From Pseudomonadota bacterium (lineage in GTDB: Bacteria > Pseudomonadota > Gammaproteobacteria > JAIEPX01): a stretch of DNA of 38,248 bases. This document shows, piece by piece, positions 26,776 through 34,777 of the stretch (the stretch's first letter is position 1; the number at the start of each line of letters is the position of its first letter). Made by a program: the position numbers and the translations under genes. The notes beneath the pieces are model-generated. The model had not been told where the DNA came from, did not search any database, and saw nothing but the letters and a program-made list of their open reading frames with translations. Location: contig JAKORL010000137.1 of NCBI GenBank assembly GCA_029777855.1, forward strand, positions 1 through 38,248, read 5' to 3'.

Positions 26776-26827
26776 GGCTTAACCTCACCTTCGCAGGCTA
26801 GGCAGCTTTAGCAAGTAGTCCACTCAT
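26776..26827 (-). pseudogene. Remnant of the phhB 5' end
   Basis: A former phhB start ATG (26827-26825) opens MSGLLAKAA and then hits TAG at 26800-26798. The true phhB begins MTGLLAKRCLACEGGVKP. Homology is still visible to about 26776. The region overlaps the functional phhA stop (26808-26810). Confidence 0.8.
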
Positions 26828-26999
26828 CTTTGGATGCCCCTTTGTCGGTTTCAACTAAGGCATATTCGCCTAAAGTTTTTGCTTCATCGATTGCGGCATT
26901 AATATCTTGATCAAGAATTTTATATAATTGATCAAAACTTTCTATAATGAAATATACACCTTGAATTTGATCAACTCTATAGGGAGTGCGAAGAACTTC
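26776..26999 (-). repeat. Direct repeat copy B: phhA 3' end plus phhB 5' remnant
   Basis: The partner of copy A (25008-25190). Here the phhA end is intact and the phhB start is decayed. Similarity fades at both ends (about 26776 and 27000). The two copies enclose the permease gene. Confidence 0.9.
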
Positions 27000-27614
27000 G
27001 ATGAGGTCGAATGGTTTACGAACAGGAATATCACTTTCAACGGCATAGATGGTTTCGTTTTTAGAAGACAAAATACCTCCTCCATAACAACGTACACCTT
27101 GCTGAGTATTGATGAGACCGAATTCAACGGTGAACCAAAATAAGCGCGCTAGGTATTTGCGATGTTCCGGGTCGGCTTTTAATGCTATTTTACCGTATGC
27201 TTGCATAAAATCAGCAAAAGGCTGGACTGTTATCATAGGACAATGACCAAAAAACTCGTGGAAAATATCTGGTTCTTGAAGATAGTCTAGATCTTCAGGC
27301 GTTCTAATGAAAGTGGCGGCAGGGAAATTTTTAGTGGCTAACAGGTTAAAAAATTGTTCAGGTGTAATCATTGCTGGTACTGGGACAACTGACCACCCTG
27401 TGGAGTGTTTGAAAGATTCAGTGATTTCTGACAATTGGGGAATGTGGGCGGATGACATCTGAAGCCGTTTGATACCTTCAACATACTCTTGGCAGGCTCG
27501 AGGTTTAACAATTTCAACCTGACGATTGTACAAGGTTTCCCAGGTCTGATTTTCAATCTTAGACCATTCGATTTTGCCTGTTACATCAGGCTGTTTTGAA
27601 ACATAATGACTCAT
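26808..27614 (-). CDS. phhA: Phenylalanine 4-hydroxylase
   Basis: A 268-residue monomeric, iron- and tetrahydropterin-dependent enzyme making tyrosine from phenylalanine. The iron ligands are visible: H119 and H124 in DIFHEFFGHCP, and E164 in WFTVEFGLI. Other marks of the aromatic amino-acid hydroxylases are RTPEDLDYLQEPD and RCYGGGILSS. Length is normal for the bacterial form (no regulatory domain). It starts at ATG 27614. Its last codons, KDEWTTC, lie over the fossil phhB start. PhhB, its cofactor-recycling partner, survives 1.7 kb downstream. It is divergent from pqqB. Confidence 0.96.
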   Translation of the reverse strand: MSHYVSKQPDVTGKIEWSKIENQTWETLYNRQVEIVKPRACQEYVEGIKRLQMSSAHIPQLSEITESFKHSTGWSVVPVPAMITPEQFFNLLATKNFPAATFIRTPEDLDYLQEPDIFHEFFGHCPMITVQPFADFMQAYGKIALKADPEHRKYLARLFWFTVEFGLINTQQGVRCYGGGILSSKNETIYAVESDIPVRKPFDLIEVLRTPYRVDQIQGVYFIIESFDQLYKILDQDINAAIDEAKTLGEYALVETDKGASKDEWTTC

Positions 27615-27935
27615 AAAGCACCTATGGTATTAGGATTAGTGGGTAGTTATAAAATAAATATAGTACAAAGAACATAGATATGGCCTAGCGGCCATAATAG
27701 GTGCAGGTATAATTCTTAATAAATTGTGTGAATATCTGTTTCATGGTAGAGATTTTCACATGATTTCATCAGTAAATCAACAAACATATCAATCCAAATT
27801 CATCAAATCAAAGCGTTTATGGCATCGAAAGTGGTTTACTTTGGTATAGGTTTGTCATAACTACTAACAACTTGAGATGCGACGACAATAATAGGCTATA
27901 CTTATGATAGTTAAATATCTTTTCAATGGATTGAA
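27615..27935. other. Divergent phhA/pqqB intergenic region with a perfect dyad
   Basis: These 321 bp hold no gene that I can support. TATGGCC-TAGC-GGCCATA (27679-27696) is a perfect 7+7 dyad 65 bp upstream of the phhA ATG and may be an operator. TATACT at 27897-27902, with TTGAGA at 27872-27877 (19 bp apart), is a possible pqqB promoter. I searched for pqqA here and found only very short frames without its ExxxY motif. Confidence 0.5.
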
Positions 27936-28850
27936 ATGAGAATTGTAGTACTGGGCTCATCCGCAGGCGGTTCGTTTCCGCAATGGAATTGTAATTGCAA
28001 TAATTGCAAACGATTGCGACTGGGTACAATAAAAGCATTTTCTAGGACTCAATCTTCAATCGCAATAGAATTAGAAAGTAAAAAATGGATTTTGATCAAT
28101 GCATCACCTGATATTCATCATCAAATGATGTCTTGTAAAATAAATTCACACGCTGAAGTTGTACGAGAAAATCCTTTTGAGGGTATAATTTTATGTGATA
28201 GTCAGCTGGATCATACTGTAGGTCTTTTATTGTTGAGAGAAGATAAAAAATTAAATATTTACGCTACTGAAAATGTGCTTAATGATTTGAATTCAGAGTT
28301 CCCGATTTTGAAAGTGTTGTCTCATTACTGCGATATAGAGCAAAATATTATTCAGCTAGAAAATAATAAAGGCTTTCAAGTCAAAAATGTTTCGGATATA
28401 CAATTTAGGGCTTTTTCTATTAAGAGTAATGCGCCTCCTTATTCAAAGCGACGAAATAACCCGGATCCCGGGGATAATATCGCATTATTAATCTCAGATC
28501 TTAAAACTGGGAAAAGTCTCTTTTACGCGCCTGGTTTGGAGGTGGTAACTAAAGAATTATTAGAAATAATGCAAAATGTTGATTGTATATTGGTAGATGG
28601 CACTGTATGGGACGACGATGAGTTGATTCGAAGAGGGATAGGCACTGCGAAGGCAAGATCTATGGGGCATCTGCCATTATCCGGAGATATGGGAATGCTA
28701 TCGTATTTAGAACAACTATCCAAACCAAGAAAAATTCTCGTACATATTAACAATACGAACCCTATACTGGATGAAGAGTCGAATGAAAATGCTGAGCTCG
28801 TGAAGCTCCGTATCGAAGTAGGTTTTGATGGAATGGAGATTCTCTTATGA
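27936..28850 (+). CDS. pqqB: PQQ biosynthesis protein B
   Basis: A 304-residue metallo-beta-lactamase-fold hydroxylase acting on the Glu-Tyr intermediate in pyrroloquinoline quinone synthesis. The N-terminus MRIVVLGSSAGGSFPQWNCN followed by CNNC is diagnostic (Cys at 19, 21 and 24). LCDSQLDHTVGLLLLRE is the family's metal-binding D-x-D/H region, and MGHLPLSG follows late. Length is normal. It is translationally coupled to pqqC by a 4-bp ATGA overlap. Confidence 0.95.
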   Translation: MRIVVLGSSAGGSFPQWNCNCNNCKRLRLGTIKAFSRTQSSIAIELESKKWILINASPDIHHQMMSCKINSHAEVVRENPFEGIILCDSQLDHTVGLLLLREDKKLNIYATENVLNDLNSEFPILKVLSHYCDIEQNIIQLENNKGFQVKNVSDIQFRAFSIKSNAPPYSKRRNNPDPGDNIALLISDLKTGKSLFYAPGLEVVTKELLEIMQNVDCILVDGTVWDDDELIRRGIGTAKARSMGHLPLSGDMGMLSYLEQLSKPRKILVHINNTNPILDEESNENAELVKLRIEVGFDGMEILL

Positions 28851-29563
28851 TTGTTAATAATTCAGTATCTGCGCCTTGGAGTAAGGAAGAATTTACAAAA
28901 CAATTATTAGCATTAGGAAAGTATTATCATATTCATCACCCGTATAATAAAGCCTTAAATTCTGGTCTTCTAAACCAGCAACAAATACAAGAATGGGTTG
29001 CGAACCGGTTTTATTATCAAATTATGATACCAATTAAGGATGCTGCTATTATTTCAAATTGCCCAGACAGAGAAGTTCGCCGACAATGGATTCATCGAAT
29101 TATTGATCACGACGGAACAAAAAATGACGAAGGTGGAATAGAAGCTTGGGTTCAATTGGGGTTAGCTTGTGGATTGAGTAGAGACGCGATCACTTCTTTA
29201 ACTAAAGTACTACCTGGAGTAAAATTTGCAGTAGATGCCTATGTCAATTTTTGTAAATCTTCTCCTTGGCAAGAAGCAGTTTGTGCCTCATTAACCGAAT
29301 TATTTGCTCCAGAAATTCATAAAGAAAGATTGAGCAATTGGCCAGAACACTATCCATGGATTGATCAAAAAGGTCTGCAGTACTTTAGAAATAGATTGGC
29401 TGAAGTACCTCGCGATGTTGATTTTGCTTTATATAATACGCTTGAGTATTTCAAAACGCGCGCAGCCCAAGAAAGGGCAATAGAAATTGTGTTGTTTAAA
29501 TGTCAGGTTCTCTGGTCATTGTCTGATCAGATGTACCTATCTCAATTATCTGGATCAAAATAA
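28847..29563 (+). CDS. pqqC: PQQ synthase (final ring closure and oxidation)
   Basis: A 238-residue all-helical, cofactor-free oxidase that performs the last step to PQQ. Family motifs: YYHIHHPYNKALNSG, WVANRFYYQIMIPIKDAAI, RIIDHDGT and FYYQ/KDA active-site region, with LYNTLEYFKTRAAQERA near the end. Length is normal. It is the second gene of a pqqBC unit and stops 3 bp before the converging pqqE stop. Confidence 0.96.
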   Translation: MIVNNSVSAPWSKEEFTKQLLALGKYYHIHHPYNKALNSGLLNQQQIQEWVANRFYYQIMIPIKDAAIISNCPDREVRRQWIHRIIDHDGTKNDEGGIEAWVQLGLACGLSRDAITSLTKVLPGVKFAVDAYVNFCKSSPWQEAVCASLTELFAPEIHKERLSNWPEHYPWIDQKGLQYFRNRLAEVPRDVDFALYNTLEYFKTRAAQERAIEIVLFKCQVLWSLSDQMYLSQLSGSK

Positions 29564-29587
29564 AAATCATTCTCGTTCAATTTTGAT
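29554..29587. terminator. Inverted repeat enclosing the pqqC and pqqE stop codons
   Basis: ATCAAAAT (29554-29561) and ATTTTGAT (29580-29587) are exact complements on either side of the 3-bp gap between the two convergent genes. The stem is AT-rich and the loop 18 nt, so it is a weak terminator at best. Confidence 0.3.
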
Positions 29588-30718
29588 GCCACAAAATGTT
29601 TTAGAATTTTTTGGATTCCTATAGATCAATTTATCAACAGTAGCCTCTTTCTCATGCATTTTAGCCTCTTTGACAGCGTCTAATACAATATGATGATAGG
29701 GCGATAAATCGCAAACAGGATCTGCAATTTCAGCATCACCTGTTAATAAGAAGGCTTGACACCGACACCCGCCAAAATCTTTGAAGCGTTCTGGACAAGT
29801 TTTGCAGGGTTCTTTCATCCAATCCATTCCGCGGTATCGATTGAACAATGGAGATTCCTTCCAAATCCATTCAATTGAATGCTCCAGTACACTAGGAGGA
29901 TTAGCGTTCGGTAAGGATCGCGAGGCATGGCAGGGTAGCGCAACACCGTCGGGTGTGATTGTGAGGAAAATATTTCCCCAGCTATTCATGCATGGTTTTG
30001 GACGATTTTCGTAGTAGTCCGGTATGACGTAATAGATTTTCATCTTATCCGAATATTTTCGTTGATATTCTTGAGCAACGAGTTCTGATCTTTTGACTTG
30101 CTCTTGTGTTGGAAGTAATAGATCTCTGTTCGGTAATGCAAATCCATAATATTGTGCATTGGCGACTTCCACATAGTTCGCATCCAATTCTAGTGCGAGT
30201 TCTAATGTGTCTTTCAAGTAATCGATGTTAAATCGATCGATAACGAAATTCAAAATCAGGGGTAGTCCGTTTCTTTTAGTGGCTTTTGCCATTTCAATTT
30301 TGTGATCAAATGATTTTGTTCCTGCGATAGCATCACTTAATTCTCGAAATGGGGCCTGAAGGCTGATTTGAATCGTATCTAAACCAGCAGTTTTGAAGGC
30401 TTTAATCCTTTCTTCATCCATACCCACAGCTGAAGTGATTAAATTTATGTAATATCCAAGGTCGTGGGCGTGTGCAATTAATTCCTCCAAGTCGCGTCTT
30501 ACGCAGGGTTCACCACCAGAAAATCCGAGCTGCACTGAACCGAGTTTTCGAGCTTCAGTGAATACGCGCTTCCAATCTTCGGTGGATAATTCATTTTTCT
30601 TTAGAGCAAAATCAACTGGATTTGAACAATAAGGACATTGCAATGGACATGCATAAGTAATTTCTGCCAGTAACCAGCGAGGTATCAGTTCTTTTTTAAT
30701 TAATCCATCCGTTTCCAT
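29567..30718 (-). CDS. pqqE: PqqA peptide cyclase, radical SAM enzyme
   Basis: A 383-residue enzyme that links the Glu and Tyr side chains of PqqA with PqqD as partner. The SAM-binding cluster motif is C24, C28 and C31 in ACPLQCPYCSNP, followed by GFSGGEPCVR. The C-terminal SPASM domain, with auxiliary clusters, has cysteines in KPCMNSWGN, ALPCHASR, KEPCKTCPERF, GGCRCQAF and DPVCDLS. ATG 30718 has AGGAG 7 nt upstream and lies 23 bp inside pqqD. It converges on pqqC with 3 bp between stops. Confidence 0.96.
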   Translation of the reverse strand: METDGLIKKELIPRWLLAEITYACPLQCPYCSNPVDFALKKNELSTEDWKRVFTEARKLGSVQLGFSGGEPCVRRDLEELIAHAHDLGYYINLITSAVGMDEERIKAFKTAGLDTIQISLQAPFRELSDAIAGTKSFDHKIEMAKATKRNGLPLILNFVIDRFNIDYLKDTLELALELDANYVEVANAQYYGFALPNRDLLLPTQEQVKRSELVAQEYQRKYSDKMKIYYVIPDYYENRPKPCMNSWGNIFLTITPDGVALPCHASRSLPNANPPSVLEHSIEWIWKESPLFNRYRGMDWMKEPCKTCPERFKDFGGCRCQAFLLTGDAEIADPVCDLSPYHHIVLDAVKEAKMHEKEATVDKLIYRNPKNSKTFCGIKIERE

Positions 30719-30959
30719 AAGCAGCTCCTAAAAAATCTATTACGTCCTTCGCAATATCGTCATCTGGAAAACTTTTTTCCAAAGTACTGAGAATCTCATT
30801 GGCGGAATGTTGCCCATCACAGAGTTGTAAAATTAATGCGGCAGATTGATTCAGCTCTACCATCCCTTCTGGGTATAGAAGATAAAATTGATCTTTATCA
30901 AGATCTTTTTGTAGTCTATAACCTAGCTTGAGTTTAGGTTTGTCCGTATTCAGATCCAT
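30696..30959 (-). CDS. pqqD: PqqA-binding chaperone
   Basis: An 87-residue peptide-recognition protein that presents PqqA to PqqE. Motifs: KLKLGYRLQKDLDKDQFYLL, YPEGMVELNQSAALILQLCD and a C-terminal FLGAAYGNGWI. The frame is open five codons upstream (30974), but GGAAG lies 8 nt before ATG 30959 and none serves the first. It overlaps pqqE by 23 bp, so the two are coupled. pqqDE on the minus strand and pqqBC on the plus strand is a rearranged order; most clusters are pqqABCDE on one strand. Confidence 0.92.
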   Translation of the reverse strand: MDLNTDKPKLKLGYRLQKDLDKDQFYLLYPEGMVELNQSAALILQLCDGQHSANEILSTLEKSFPDDDIAKDVIDFLGAAYGNGWIN

Positions 30960-31006
30960 AGTAATAACTTCCATTACGTGAAAGGTCTATTCCACACGTT
31001 AATTTA

Positions 31007-31012
31007 ATTATA
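31007..31012 (-). promoter_or_regulatory. -10 element of the pqqDE promoter
   Basis: Perfect TATAAT on the minus strand, about 47 bp upstream of the pqqD ATG. The -35, CAGGCA at 17 bp, is poor, so an activator may be needed. Confidence 0.5.
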
Positions 31013-31102
31013 GCCTACTTTTTAAACTTTGCCTGATGACCAACAGTATCATCAAACATAGCGTACAAAGGTCTATTGGAGTGTGGTTTTAGATCGTATT
31101 GA

Positions 31103-32512
31103 TTATGGCACAATGGATTTATGAAGGCTTACGGAGTCACCGTCGTTATCATGGAGTTGTAAAAAGATTAGGCTGGATACGATAGTCAAAAGGCCAATAA
31201 TAAAAAATGCTTCATGAATACCATAAATCAATTGAGAGGAAGTGGAATGTAGAGGATCTGGAATAAATAATGCTGCGAGCAAAGAGGCGATGGCAACACC
31301 AAAGCTCATTGACATCTGTTGCATTGTGCTTGCAATAGTACTTGCATTACTCGTCTCGGTCTTGATGATATCAGCAAACACAAGCGTATTCATACTGGTG
31401 AATTGGGTGGAAATCATAAATCCAAAAAAGAACATAATCAGAACAATTTCCCACAAGGGTGTAGTGCTGGTGAAAGTAGTAAAGACTAGAGTAATTAAAC
31501 CTATTATAGCTGTATTAATTACTAAGACATTTCTGTAGCCGAAGCGAGCTAACATAGCTGGAATTGCGAATTTAAAACTTATCGCAGCTATAGCTTGAGG
31601 TATCATCAATAGCCCAGACTGAATTGGTGTAAATCCTAAACCTACTTGATAAAGCAAGGGAAAAAGAAAAGGAATACCGCCGATTCCTAATCGAGTGAAG
31701 TAACTTCCTAAAACTGCAATTCTAAAAGTGCGAATACGGAATAGTTTAAGGCGTAATAAAGGGAATTTAATTCGAGTTGCATGCAAGAAATAGCCAGATA
31801 ACAACATCATAGTGATGAATAATAAACCGATAATTTCTGAAATATTTAAAGTATGTTCTCCAAATACTTCTAAAATATACGATAACAGCGCTATTCCAGA
31901 GCTGAATTGCAATAATCCACTGACATCTAGCGGAGGATTCTCTTTATTACGATAATTAGGTAGATATCGATAAACAAAATAGAGTCCCAACACACCTATG
32001 GGGATATTAATAAAAAAGATCATGCTCCAATTGAAATAATTGACAATAAATCCTCCGGCCAAGGGCCCAAGCATGGGTCCAATTAATCCAGGAATAGCTA
32101 CGAAACTCATTGCTTTCACAAGTTCAGATCGAGCAAAGGTTCTAGCGATTGTGATACGTCCCACCGGTAACATCATTGCACCACCGCAACCTTGTAAAAT
32201 ACGACAGGCTACAAGAACATGAATATTGCTAGAGATTCCACATAGAAAAGACCCTAGAATAAAGAGTCCAATTGCAGACGCAAAAACGCGTCGCGTTCCA
32301 AAGCGATCTGCCACCCAGCCGCTGATGGGAATGAATATGGCCAAACTTAAGGTATAGCTAGCGAGTACGGCTTTCATACTTAATGGGGGAACTGACAGCG
32401 ATTTTGCAATAGTTGGCACGGCGGTATTTAATATTGTGGTATCAAGCGTTTCCATGAAAAAAGCAACGGCGACCAGCCATGGTAATATTTGCTTGCGAAA
32501 ATCGTCCGTCAT
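31103..32512 (-). CDS. MFS drug exporter, DHA2 (EmrB/QacA) family
   Basis: A 469-residue inner-membrane proton antiporter with about 14 membrane segments. Motif D1 is METLDTTILNTAVPTIAKSL, motif A is GWVADRFGTRR and motif C is GPMLGPLAGGFIVNYFNW. ATG 32512 gives the usual short cytoplasmic start; a TTG seven codons upstream (32533) is open but AAGGA lies between the two. No EmrA-type membrane-fusion partner is next to it, so it more likely resembles MdtD-like single exporters. Substrate unknown. The start of pqqDE lies just downstream on the same strand, with its own promoter. Confidence 0.9.
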   Translation of the reverse strand: MTDDFRKQILPWLVAVAFFMETLDTTILNTAVPTIAKSLSVPPLSMKAVLASYTLSLAIFIPISGWVADRFGTRRVFASAIGLFILGSFLCGISSNIHVLVACRILQGCGGAMMLPVGRITIARTFARSELVKAMSFVAIPGLIGPMLGPLAGGFIVNYFNWSMIFFINIPIGVLGLYFVYRYLPNYRNKENPPLDVSGLLQFSSGIALLSYILEVFGEHTLNISEIIGLLFITMMLLSGYFLHATRIKFPLLRLKLFRIRTFRIAVLGSYFTRLGIGGIPFLFPLLYQVGLGFTPIQSGLLMIPQAIAAISFKFAIPAMLARFGYRNVLVINTAIIGLITLVFTTFTSTTPLWEIVLIMFFFGFMISTQFTSMNTLVFADIIKTETSNASTIASTMQQMSMSFGVAIASLLAALFIPDPLHSTSSQLIYGIHEAFFIIGLLTIVSSLIFLQLHDNDGDSVSLHKSIVP

Positions 32513-32722
32513 ATTTTGATGAGTCCTTATCAAAATCCTATCTAGCTTCCCTTGATACTGCAGTCTTTAATTTTAGCAGTGATTCCCAGTTATGGAAAAT
32601 GATGGTTACATAAACAAAGAGTTACTGACTATGCACAAAATATTATTGCCGTAGAGTTTGAAAGATGAGGATGGTGAAATCTGTACGTTGAATCTATGGG
32701 TGAGTAGTTTTGTTATAGAATA

Positions 32723-32754
32723 AAAAAGGGACCCTGGTGGAAGGGTCCCTTTTT
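32723..32754 (-). terminator. Perfect bidirectional rho-independent terminator
   Basis: AAAAAGGGACCCT (32723-32735) and AGGGTCCCTTTTT (32742-32754) pair over 13 bp around GGTGGA, with T-runs on both strands. It lies 15 bp past the stop of the lipoprotein gene. Confidence 0.93.
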
Positions 32755-32769
32755 GCTCTTTAGTATACG

Positions 32770-33300
32770 TTATTCAGCTAAGGTGCTTGGGGGAGCATCA
32801 CTTGAGCCTTGGATAACGATTTTCTTATGTTGCTTCACTGATGTACGACTGGGTGGTAGTACATTGTGAGTCTCATAGTTATTTTGAGGTGAAACACGGT
32901 ATTCTGACTGGGAGCTGTGTCTGTAGTCTTTAACAACAGTCGTATTCCCATCTTCATGTTGGCTATACGGCTTTACGACAGTTGTATTGTGTTCGTGGTG
33001 GTGATGAGGTTTGGGTCGAACTACCACTTGTGCTGATATGTGTGCTGGGGCCTGATGGTAATAGTGATGTCCGTAATAATAGGGCGCTGGGCGGTTAACG
33101 ATGACGGTGGGTCTTGTTTCGTAGACATCCACGCGGTGATACACAGGGCGAGGGTGTTTTACGACAACGGTTTGTTCCGCAGGGTAGTATTCGTCATCAT
33201 AGAAGTCGAGGGTTTGGACACAGGCTGAGAGCAAAAGACTTGATAAAATAGCGACAGATGCCAAACGAATCGGATGATAAATTGATCGGTTGTTAGTCAT
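32770..33300 (-). CDS. His/Tyr-rich putative lipoprotein
   Basis: A 176-residue protein from ATG 33300 (GGGAG 5 nt upstream; a TTG at 33324 lies ahead of that site). The lipoprotein signal ends SSLLLSAC with lipidation Cys at residue 27, so it should be processed by LspA. The mature part is low-complexity: tyrosine-rich (DFYDDEYYPAEQ, APYYYGHHYYHQ), histidine-rich (PKPHHHHEHNTTVV) and with a duplicated NTTVVK-Y element, ending in a basic KQHKKIVI tail. His clusters suggest metal binding, but no known family is recognised. It is alone between its own terminator and the MgtC-like gene. Confidence 0.8.
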   Translation of the reverse strand: MTNNRSIYHPIRLASVAILSSLLLSACVQTLDFYDDEYYPAEQTVVVKHPRPVYHRVDVYETRPTVIVNRPAPYYYGHHYYHQAPAHISAQVVVRPKPHHHHEHNTTVVKPYSQHEDGNTTVVKDYRHSSQSEYRVSPQNNYETHNVLPPSRTSVKQHKKIVIQGSSDAPPSTLAE

Positions 33301-33425
33301 GTTTGCTCCCAAATTGTTGATCAAAAACTAATCTGAGGGCAATCCTAACAAGTGATTATTAAAGAAATCTTAAGAGAAAAAAATTTTTTCTAGATCGCCA
33401 GATTTCTTCGAATGTGAGTATTTAG

Positions 33426-34673
33426 CTAAAGTTGGAGCGGTGTGAGAAAGGCAGCAGTAGCCCCTGCAGCAATCATGATTAACATAAACGCTGAGATCAT
33501 GATGGCAAATTTTCCGCGTACAAATGCCCAAGGGAGAACGAATTTAGGAACGAAGCTTGCAAGAATGGCGAGTAAAAGATTGTTGTGGGCTTCAAGCAAA
33601 CTCATCTGATTGCCAATATACAATGTGGCCGTAGCTAATGAAACGCCATGAAGTTCGAAAATACCACCAATTAGAGTCACGAAATGCACACCTTCAGCTC
33701 CAAAATAATTTTTTGCAAATGCAACCACAATAAGCATGAAACCAATGATTGAGGATAAATATAATACCGATTTAAAGTCCAATGGGTTTCGAGGTTCTTC
33801 GAACTCATGATGGTTAGGTTTACTATGGAAAATTATAAGAGTACTAACAAGGCCAATTAAAATCATCACTGCGATAGGGGCAATAAGTGTGAAAAATAAA
33901 TCATGTGCAGCTAGAGTAATAATAATCGAAAATTCTATTAACATTCCCATTGTTGCGAGAATACCCGTAGCGACAGCCAGTCGTGTTCTATCGGGGCGAT
34001 TTTTCAAAAAAACAGGTAAGTTAGCGAAAACAGCAGTGCTTGAAACTAGCCCTCCAAAAAATCCGATGAATAACATACCTAATTGATCTCCGAATAATCG
34101 AATCACTACATAGCCTGCAAATTGTAATGATGCAATTACCGCTATTAACATACCGAAACGTTGAGGATTGAATAATCCCCATGGATCTATGGGATATCCA
34201 GGTAGGAATATTATCACGCATAGAAATATTACAATGAGTGCAGCTGCTGCGCGTATTTCTTTAGGCAATATTTTTTCATTTACAAAGGTATGAAGTTTAT
34301 TTCGGCTCAGTAATAAAATAAAAATACCGACACCTATTGCGGCCGTCAGTGACATGTCAAATTTCGCCATATAACCTAAACAAAAAACAATGCCGCCAGT
34401 GAGAGTCGTCGTGAGTCCAACACTGGACATCACTTTTGCACCTTTCGATGTGACGTAGTAGCTGATTAAAATAGCAGACAGAACAAAAGCGCTGACTATC
34501 ATTGAAATGCTAAGATCATTTACAGACGCAGCCATTGTTCCTAATAGTGACACAATAATAAAGCTTCTTACGCCTAGTCCTTTCATGCCCTTAGGTAAGC
34601 TTCTTTCTCGGTCAATTCCGATAAATAATCCAATTAAAAACGAAATCATGAATGGTTGCATCTTAACGAGCAT
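33426..34673 (-). CDS. MgtC/SapB N-terminal domain plus DUF4010 membrane protein
   Basis: A 415-residue protein with about 12 membrane segments. The N-terminal part, FLIGLFIGIDRERSLPKG and GVRSFIIVSLLGTMAA, is the MgtC/SapB signature (the R-E-R box after the first helix). The second half (GMLFIGFFGGLVSSTAVFAN, EFSIIITLAA, FVTLIGGIFELHGVSLATA) is of the DUF4010 type. Proteins of this architecture are common and poorly studied; MgtC itself helps survival at low magnesium inside macrophages, but the link here is only by homology. ATG 34673 has AAGGA 8 nt upstream. It is divergent from clpB. Confidence 0.88.
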   Translation of the reverse strand: MLVKMQPFMISFLIGLFIGIDRERSLPKGMKGLGVRSFIIVSLLGTMAASVNDLSISMIVSAFVLSAILISYYVTSKGAKVMSSVGLTTTLTGGIVFCLGYMAKFDMSLTAAIGVGIFILLLSRNKLHTFVNEKILPKEIRAAAALIVIFLCVIIFLPGYPIDPWGLFNPQRFGMLIAVIASLQFAGYVVIRLFGDQLGMLFIGFFGGLVSSTAVFANLPVFLKNRPDRTRLAVATGILATMGMLIEFSIIITLAAHDLFFTLIAPIAVMILIGLVSTLIIFHSKPNHHEFEEPRNPLDFKSVLYLSSIIGFMLIVVAFAKNYFGAEGVHFVTLIGGIFELHGVSLATATLYIGNQMSLLEAHNNLLLAILASFVPKFVLPWAFVRGKFAIMISAFMLIMIAAGATAAFLTPLQL

Positions 34674-34696
34674 TGTTCATTCCTTTGTGAAGTACA

Positions 34697-34724
34697 CTTG
34701 AATAAGCAGTCTTCTGCCTATATA
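34697..34724 (+). promoter_or_regulatory. Putative heat-shock (sigma-32) promoter of clpB
   Basis: CTTGAA (34697-34702) is the sigma-32 -35 core. CCTATATA (34717-34724), 14 bp on, partly fits the CCCCATnT -10. The same region can be read as sigma-70: TTGAAT with TATATA at 17 bp. The start codon of clpB is 54 bp on. Confidence 0.45.
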
Positions 34725-34777
34725 TATAGTATAGAATAGTGTTACAGTTTTAGAAATAGCAGGCTAAGGAGATTCCT

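Noticed and set aside
27760..27849. Short frame (29 codons) as pqqA
   Set aside because: It lacks the Glu and Tyr pair in ExxxY spacing and has no ribosome site. A 17-codon minus-strand frame nearby has only an ExxY spacing and was also rejected.
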